From Anaeromonas gelatinilytica (GTDB lineage: Bacteria > Bacillota > Clostridia > Tissierellales > SIT17): 38,571 nt of DNA. Below, piece by piece: positions 34,226 to 38,571 of the stretch. The stretch covers positions 1 through 38,571 of the forward strand of contig NZ_WSFU01000024.1 in the NCBI RefSeq assembly GCF_016820635.1, in the 5' to 3' direction. The notes under the pieces were generated by a model that was given only the letters and a program-made list of their open reading frames with translations, had not been told where the DNA came from and made no database searches. A program made the translations under genes and the position numbers. The stretch's first letter is position 1. Each line of letters starts with the position of its first letter.

Positions 34226-35557
34226 ATGAAGTTATTAATTATTGATGATGAAAAAAGTATAAGGTTATCTTTAAAGATAAATATGAAAAAATTAGGGGTA
34301 GATGTTTTTACTGCAGAATCTGGAGAAGAAGGATTGGAGATTATGAAAAAGGAAAGTCCTGACATTGTTATAGTAGATATAAAGCTACCTGGGATAAACG
34401 GTATAGATGTTTTAAAGGAGATCAAACGAATAAAGCCTTCATGTATTGTAATAATGATTACCTATTTGAGTGATGTTAAACTTGCAGTAAAGGCAATGAA
34501 AATGGGAGCTTATGATTATTTTACAAAGCCCTTTTTGTTGTCAGAGATTAGTAATTCTATAGAAGAGACATTGAAATATGCTAAGACCAAAGTAGAGATT
34601 AACAAGGAAAACTTGGATACTGAAGTAAAATTTATAGGTCAATCCCCTGAAATAATGAGAATTAAAGATAATATAAAGGAAATTGTTAGCATGAATTATA
34701 ATACTTGTATTCTTTTAGAAGGTGAAAGTGGAAGTGGAAAGGAAGTTATTGCAAAGAGTATTCAGAGGCTAAAAGGAAATAATGTTCCCTTTGTATCAAT
34801 AAATTGTGCTGCTATACCTGAGAATTTACAGGAAAGTGAACTGTTTGGATACGAGAAAGGTGCTTTTTCAGATGCAAAGAATTCAAAGAAAGGCTTGATT
34901 GAAAAGGCAAACAAAGGAGTTTTATTCCTTGATGAAATAGGTGATATGGATATAGCTCTCCAGGCAAAAATGTTAAGGGTACTTCAAGAAAAAAAATTTA
35001 GGAGAATAGGTGGTCTAGAAGAAATAAGTTTTAATGCTATTATAATCTCTGCTACAAATAAAGATCTTCAATTAGAGATCAAAAGGGGAAATTTTCGCGA
35101 GGACTTATTTTTTCGACTAAATATAATTCCTATTTGTATACCTCCATTAAGGAAAAGAAAGGAAGATATTATACCTTTATTACAGCATTTTATTGAAAAT
35201 TATAATCAAGCCCTTAATAAGAATATAGATTCCGTTTCTAAAAAGGTGGTAGATACATTTAAAAGTTATACATGGCCTGGGAATGTGAGGGAGTTAAAGA
35301 ATGTTATTGAAAGAATAATGATATTTAAAAAAGATAATAAAATAAAAGCAGAAGATATACCAAAGGAAATTTTAGATGACAATATTAGGGAAGAAAATGA
35401 GTACTATAATTTAGAAATAGTAGAAGAAAGAGTAATAAAGAAAGCTTTGGATAAAAATGAATGGAATATTACTAAAACTTCAGAAGAATTAGGAGTATCT
35501 AGAATTACTTTAAGAAGAAAGATTGAAAAATATGATTTGAAAAACATGGACAAGTGA
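34226..35557 (+). CDS. NtrC-family sigma-54-dependent response regulator
   Basis: A 443-residue activator in the classic order. The receiver domain has acidic D7/D8 and phospho-acceptor D51 (IVIVDIKLPG). The AAA+ domain (about 135-370) has Walker A GESGSGKE, GYEKGAFSDA (212-217 for GAFSDA), Walker B VLFLDEIGDM and FFRLNIIPI...PPLRKRKEDI. A Fis-type HTH ends the protein (WNITKTSEELGVSRITLRRK). The sigma-54 contact loop is GAFSDA instead of the canonical GAFTGA. It should drive the -24/-12 promoter 150 bases downstream of its gene. AAAGGAGAG precedes the ATG. Confidence 0.93.
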   Translation: MKLLIIDDEKSIRLSLKINMKKLGVDVFTAESGEEGLEIMKKESPDIVIVDIKLPGINGIDVLKEIKRIKPSCIVIMITYLSDVKLAVKAMKMGAYDYFTKPFLLSEISNSIEETLKYAKTKVEINKENLDTEVKFIGQSPEIMRIKDNIKEIVSMNYNTCILLEGESGSGKEVIAKSIQRLKGNNVPFVSINCAAIPENLQESELFGYEKGAFSDAKNSKKGLIEKANKGVLFLDEIGDMDIALQAKMLRVLQEKKFRRIGGLEEISFNAIIISATNKDLQLEIKRGNFREDLFFRLNIIPICIPPLRKRKEDIIPLLQHFIENYNQALNKNIDSVSKKVVDTFKSYTWPGNVRELKNVIERIMIFKKDNKIKAEDIPKEILDDNIREENEYYNLEIVEERVIKKALDKNEWNITKTSEELGVSRITLRRKIEKYDLKNMDK

Positions 35558-35598
35558 TAACTTTTGAGAATAAGTGATAAAAAAGTTATCACTTTTTA
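35552..35598 (+). terminator. terminator of the two-component operon
   Basis: Stem AAGTGATAACTTTT (35552-35565) / AAAAGTTATCACTT (35581-35594), 15-base loop, followed by TTTTATA. It overlaps the stop codon and separates the regulators from the CoA-transferase operon. Confidence 0.8.
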
Positions 35599-35616
35599 TA
35601 TTAAAAGAATAAAAAA

Positions 35617-35643
35617 TGACATATTTACAAATATATAATGTTA
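35617..35643. promoter_or_regulatory. candidate activator-binding dyad upstream of the sigma-54 promoter
   Basis: Imperfect dyad: TGACAT-AT on the left and ATAATGTTA on the right, centred about 105 bases upstream of the predicted start site, at the usual distance for an NtrC-type enhancer site. The AT-rich setting makes chance symmetry possible. Confidence 0.3.
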
Positions 35644-35710
35644 GTTAATTAATTAATCAAAAGCTATTATTAAGCCAAAGAACCTAATTATTTATTCATA
35701 TTGTATAAAA

Positions 35711-35726
35711 TGGCATGATATTTGCG
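35711..35726 (+). promoter_or_regulatory. sigma-54 (-24/-12) promoter
   Basis: TGGCATGATATTTGCG matches the sigma-54 consensus TGGCACG-N4-TTGCW: GG at 35712-35713 and GC at 35724-35725 with exactly 10 bases between. The predicted start is near 35737, 50 bases before the CoA-transferase ATG, and a sigma-54 activator is encoded just upstream. Confidence 0.88.
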
Positions 35727-35786
35727 ATTATAATATGGTAGAGTTATTGAATTTGTGACTTAATAATTATACAAGGAGGAACAATT

Positions 35787-36974
35787 ATGGATAAAGCATT
35801 AGAAGGTATTAAGGTTCTTGACCTTACTAGAGTATTAGCAGGTCCTTATGCTACTATGATATTAGCAGATATGGGAGCTGAAGTTATTAAAATAGAAATT
35901 CCTAATAAAGGTGATGACTCTAGACAGTTTGGACCTTATATCAATGGAGAAAGTGCTTATTTTATGAGCATTAACAGAAATAAGAAAAGTATGACTTTAA
36001 ATTTAAAGAAACAAGAATCTAAAGATTTACTCTTAAAAATGGTTAAAGAAGCAGATGTTATTGTAGAAAACTATAGACCAGGAACTATGGAAAAACTTGG
36101 TTTAGGTTATGACAAGTTAAAGGAAGTAAATCCAAAAATCATATATGCAGCTGCATCTGGTTTTGGTCATACTGGTCCTTATAGTAAAAGGCCAGCCTAT
36201 GATGGAGTAGTTCAGGCAATGGGTGGAATAATGAGTATAACAGGACAAAAGGGAGGAAAGCCAACAAGAGTAGGTCCTTCTATAGGGGATATTACTGCAG
36301 GGTTATTCACAGCTATTGGAATACTAGGAGCACTAAACTATAAGAATAAAACTGGAAAAGGACAAAAAGTTGATGTGTCTATGCTAGATGGTCAAGTAGC
36401 TATACTTGAAAATGCTATAGCAAGATACTTTGCTACTGGGGTTTCACCGGAACCAGCAGGAAACAAGCATACATCAATTGTACCTTTTGAACCCTTTGAA
36501 ACTTCTGATGGAGAAATTGTTATCGCAGCAGGTAATGATAACTTATTTAGAAAGTTATTTAAGGTGTTTGGCAAAGAAGAAGTTGCTGATGATGAGAAAT
36601 TTAAGACTAATCCATTGAGAAATGAAAATTATGATGAGTTAAGACCACTTATAGTTGAGGAAACTAAGAAGAAGACAACAAAAGAGTGGCAAAAATTATT
36701 AGATGATGCTGGAGTACCTAATGGGCCAATAAATAATATAGAAATGCTTGTAAATGATCCTCAGGTACAGGAAAGAGAAATGGTAGTAGAAGTGGAACAT
36801 CCTACTGCAGGAAAGATTAAGATTCCAGGAGTACCAATTAAGATGAGTGAAACTCAAGGTAGAATAGAGAAACCAGCTCCTGTTTTAGGAGAGCATACTG
36901 AAGAAATCTTAAAGGATTTTGTAGGGTTAAGTAATGAAGAGATTAAAGAACTTAGAGAAAATGATGCTATTTAA
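35787..36974 (+). CDS. CaiB/BaiF family (family III) CoA-transferase
   Basis: A 395-residue enzyme with the typical start LEGIKVLDLTRVLAGPYATM, EVIKIE, VENYRPGTMEKLGLGYD and the catalytic aspartate D168 in SIGDITAG, corresponding to D169 of formyl-CoA transferase. It moves CoA between carboxylic acids via an enzyme-bound anhydride. The substrate is not readable from sequence; as first gene of an operon with malonate carriers MadLM and a carboxyltransferase, malonate or a related dicarboxylate is the best guess, with acetyl-CoA or the decarboxylation product's CoA ester as donor. AAGGAGGA precedes the ATG. Transcription is from the sigma-54 promoter. Confidence 0.9.
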   Translation: MDKALEGIKVLDLTRVLAGPYATMILADMGAEVIKIEIPNKGDDSRQFGPYINGESAYFMSINRNKKSMTLNLKKQESKDLLLKMVKEADVIVENYRPGTMEKLGLGYDKLKEVNPKIIYAAASGFGHTGPYSKRPAYDGVVQAMGGIMSITGQKGGKPTRVGPSIGDITAGLFTAIGILGALNYKNKTGKGQKVDVSMLDGQVAILENAIARYFATGVSPEPAGNKHTSIVPFEPFETSDGEIVIAAGNDNLFRKLFKVFGKEEVADDEKFKTNPLRNENYDELRPLIVEETKKKTTKEWQKLLDDAGVPNGPINNIEMLVNDPQVQEREMVVEVEHPTAGKIKIPGVPIKMSETQGRIEKPAPVLGEHTEEILKDFVGLSNEEIKELRENDAI

Positions 36975-36978
36975 TAGC

Positions 36979-37012
36979 TACAAGGAGATAGAGGTTTCTC
37001 TATCTTCTTGTA
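36979..37012 (+). other. intercistronic hairpin between the CoA-transferase gene and madL
   Basis: A 15-bp stem (TACAAGGAGATAGAG / CTCTATCTTCTTGTA, one G-T pair) with loop GTTT. No T-run follows, so it is more likely an mRNA processing or stability element than a terminator. Confidence 0.6.
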
Positions 37013-37042
37013 ATCTAATATAAGTATAAGGAGGTTAGACAT

Positions 37043-37414
37043 GTGGAGATTTATGGTCTTGGTATAGTTGCTTTTTGTATGTTCGTGGGTTCATTTATTG
37101 GAAGAGGTATAGGCAACTTACTTGGTATAAGTGGTAATGTAGGTGGAGTAGGATTTGCAATGCTTATATTGATTTTACTTACTAACCACTTTAAAAAGAA
37201 GGAAAAACCTTTTAGTGAAAGAACATCTAAAGGAATATTACTATTGAGTTCATTATACATCCCAATTGTAGTTGCTATGTCTGCTAAACAAAATGTTGTT
37301 GCAGCCTTTGAGGGAGGAGCAGTAGCCTTTTTAGCAGGAGGAGTTGCTACAATAGGAGCACTACTTTTAGTACCACTAATATCTAAATTAACGGTTAAAG
37401 AAAATAATGAATAG
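37043..37414 (+). CDS. madL: malonate transporter subunit MadL
   Basis: A 123-residue membrane protein with four hydrophobic helices. The N-terminus (IYGLGIVAFCMFVGSFIGR and GNLLGISGNVGGVGFAM) matches MadL. MadL and MadM together form a two-component, sodium-coupled malonate carrier known from Malonomonas rubra. The start is GTG 37043; the overlapping ATG at 37041 is out of frame and stops within nine codons. AAGGAGG is upstream. The gap to madM is 12 bases. Confidence 0.88.
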   Translation: MEIYGLGIVAFCMFVGSFIGRGIGNLLGISGNVGGVGFAMLILILLTNHFKKKEKPFSERTSKGILLLSSLYIPIVVAMSAKQNVVAAFEGGAVAFLAGGVATIGALLLVPLISKLTVKENNE

Positions 37415-37426
37415 AGGTGATTGAAT

Positions 37427-38185
37427 ATGACGGATATTATAAATACACTATTTACATCCTATGATTTAGTAGCAGCGTTAGGGATAGTAGCACTAATAAT
37501 GGTTGTATCTTATGGCTTTGCTAAAATGATTGGACAAAAGAGAATGGGATCTGCTATAGCAATTATAGCTGGTTTAGTTCTTGCATATATAGCTGGCAGA
37601 TATACTGGAGGAGAAAATGGATTAGCCGATGTAAGTTTATTTGCTGGTATTGGATTACTTGGTGGAGGAATGCTTAGAGACTATGCTATAATATCTACTG
37701 CTTATGGAGTAGATATTAACAACATAAAGAAAGCTGGTTTACCAGGAATAGTGTCCCTTTTAATAGGAGTATTATTCTCCTTTATCGTAGGTGCGGCTAT
37801 GGCAGCATTATTAGGATATACGGATCCTGCGGATATTACTACTATAGGTGGAGGAGCGGTTACATTCGTTGTTGGTCCAGTTGCAGGATCAGCATTAGGA
37901 GCAAGTTCTGAGGTAATAGCTCTTTCTATTGCAGCAGGAGTTGTTAAGTCAGTATTGACTATGATTATCACACCTTTCGTTGCTCCTATAATTAAGCTTG
38001 ACAATCCAACATCAGCTATGGTATATGGAGGTCTTATAGGTACAACAAGTGGAGTGGCAGGTGGATTAGCTGCTACTAATGCAGAACTTGTTCCCTATGG
38101 TGCAATGACTGCAACATTCTTTACAGGATTGGGAAGTCTTTTAGTACCATCAATAGGATATATTATAGTTAATGCGATATTTTAA
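37427..38185 (+). CDS. madM: malonate transporter subunit MadM
   Basis: A 252-residue membrane protein with about eight helices rich in Gly/Ala. [40 protein letters not shown] and [18 protein letters not shown] are typical of MadM. It is the larger subunit of the MadLM malonate carrier. I chose ATG 37427 because AGAGGTGA at 37413-37420 then has normal spacing; an in-frame TTG at 37421 directly abuts the site. The next gene, a carboxyltransferase, follows after 56 bases. Confidence 0.88.
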   Translation: MTDIINTLFTSYDLVAALGIVALIMVVSYGFAKMIGQKRMGSAIAIIAGLVLAYIAGRYTGGENGLADVSLFAGIGLLGGGMLRDYAIISTAYGVDINNIKKAGLPGIVSLLIGVLFSFIVGAAMAALLGYTDPADITTIGGGAVTFVVGPVAGSALGASSEVIALSIAAGVVKSVLTMIITPFVAPIIKLDNPTSAMVYGGLIGTTSGVAGGLAATNAELVPYGAMTATFFTGLGSLLVPSIGYIIVNAIF

Positions 38186-38241
38186 TATATAGAGGACAAT
38201 TTATTCTTAAGTTTTTTAATTTTAATTTAGGAGGAAAGAAT

Positions 38242-38571
38242 ATGGCAAGTGATAGATTAGAAGAACTCCGCACCTTGAAGAAAAAGGTAAAACTTGGCGG
38301 TGGAGAGAAGAGCATAGAAAAGCAACATTCTAAAGGTAAATTAACAGCAAGGGAAAGAATAGAAAAACTTCTAGATCAAGGAAGTTTCATAGAAATAGAT
38401 ACATTTGTAGAGCACAGATCTACTAATTTTGGAATGGAAAAGAAAAAGGTTCCCGGGGAGGGAGTTGTTACAGGATATGGTACTGTTGATGGTAGATTAG
38501 TATATGTATTTGCCCAAGACTTTACTGTAATAGGTGGATCTTTAGGAGAGATGCATGCGGCTAAGATTACT
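38242..38571 (+). CDS. acyl-CoA carboxyltransferase subunit (MmdA/PccB-like), 3' end outside the window
   Basis: The first 110 codons of a gene that runs off the window. The start (ATG with AGGAGGAAAG upstream) is followed by [40 protein letters not shown] and [20 protein letters not shown], the conserved N-terminus of biotin-dependent carboxyltransferases: methylmalonyl-CoA decarboxylase alpha, propionyl-CoA carboxylase beta and glutaconyl-CoA decarboxylase alpha. In an anaerobe, after a MadLM carrier and a CoA-transferase, a sodium-pumping decarboxylase acting on malonyl-CoA or methylmalonyl-CoA is most likely. This is inference; biotin carrier and membrane decarboxylase subunits would be expected just beyond the window. 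Confidence 0.88.
   Translation, partial: MASDRLEELRTLKKKVKLGGGEKSIEKQHSKGKLTARERIEKLLDQGSFIEIDTFVEHRSTNFGMEKKKVPGEGVVTGYGTVDGRLVYVFAQDFTVIGGSLGEMHAAKIT

Noticed and set aside
37702-38004. A 100-codon minus-strand frame inside madM
   Set aside because: Low-complexity Thr/Ala/Pro-rich translation typical of the complement of a Gly/Ala-rich membrane protein; no start signals.
1-38571. Mobile element, phage, CRISPR or toxin-antitoxin system
   Set aside because: No transposase, integrase, direct-repeat array, att-like duplication or toxin family was found; base composition and gene style are uniform throughout.

Overview
The window looks like a piece of the origin-proximal chromosome of a low-GC, anaerobic Firmicute, most likely of the Tissierellales/Clostridia type. 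This rests on the very AT-rich DNA, strong Shine-Dalgarno sites, frequent TTG/GTG starts, and the gene set: rpsF-ssb-rpsR, yybS-gdpP-rplI-dnaB, purA, dnaD-dnaC and walRKHI, together with anaerobe-type genes (flavodiiron protein, YedF, DUF3343). Nothing looks like a phage, IS element, CRISPR array or recently acquired island. The species assignment is inference.

Layout. Bases 1-70 are the last bases of a 5S rRNA and the rRNA operon terminator. 186-2091 holds a YkvI-type transporter and cvpA. 2159-3783 (minus strand) is a DUF2089 regulator followed by a DUF4097 beta-repeat protein. 4057-7307 runs yedF, DUF3343, mscS, DUF951 and a PLP aminotransferase. 7354-8468 is the rpsF-ssb-rpsR operon with a good sigma-A promoter, a structured leader and a terminator. 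8567-13720 is a MazG-like gene, yybS, gdpP, rplI and dnaB. 13801-17297 holds a flavodiiron protein, a GNAT acetyltransferase and purA, the last with its own promoter and a large inverted repeat in front of it. 17474-20189 is an OPT-family transporter followed by a PqqD-like protein and a membrane-anchored winged-helix-like protein. 20411-20709 is a small tRNA operon with an intact tRNA-Lys and a decayed tRNA-Thr. 20810-22917 (minus strand) is dnaD-dnaC. 23383-26099 holds a LysM/G5/M23 peptidoglycan hydrolase and, convergently, a subtilase with a C-terminal membrane anchor. 26314-31876 is walRK, an extra secreted protein, walH and walI.

The last 6.5 kb is the most distinctive part. A dCACHE-PAS histidine kinase and an NtrC-type sigma-54 activator are followed by a terminator, a clear -24/-12 promoter, and an operon of a family III CoA-transferase, the MadL and MadM malonate-carrier subunits and the start of a biotin-dependent carboxyltransferase cut by the window edge. 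I read this as sensing, uptake, CoA activation and decarboxylation of malonate or a close dicarboxylate. It differs from the classical ACP-based Mad system.

Other regulatory links visible in sequence: a near-perfect WalR box sits over the -35 region of a possible second promoter of the M23 hydrolase gene, about 3 kb from walRK itself; DUF2089 and DUF4097 proteins share a terminal helix motif; and the rpsF leader may carry a feedback structure.
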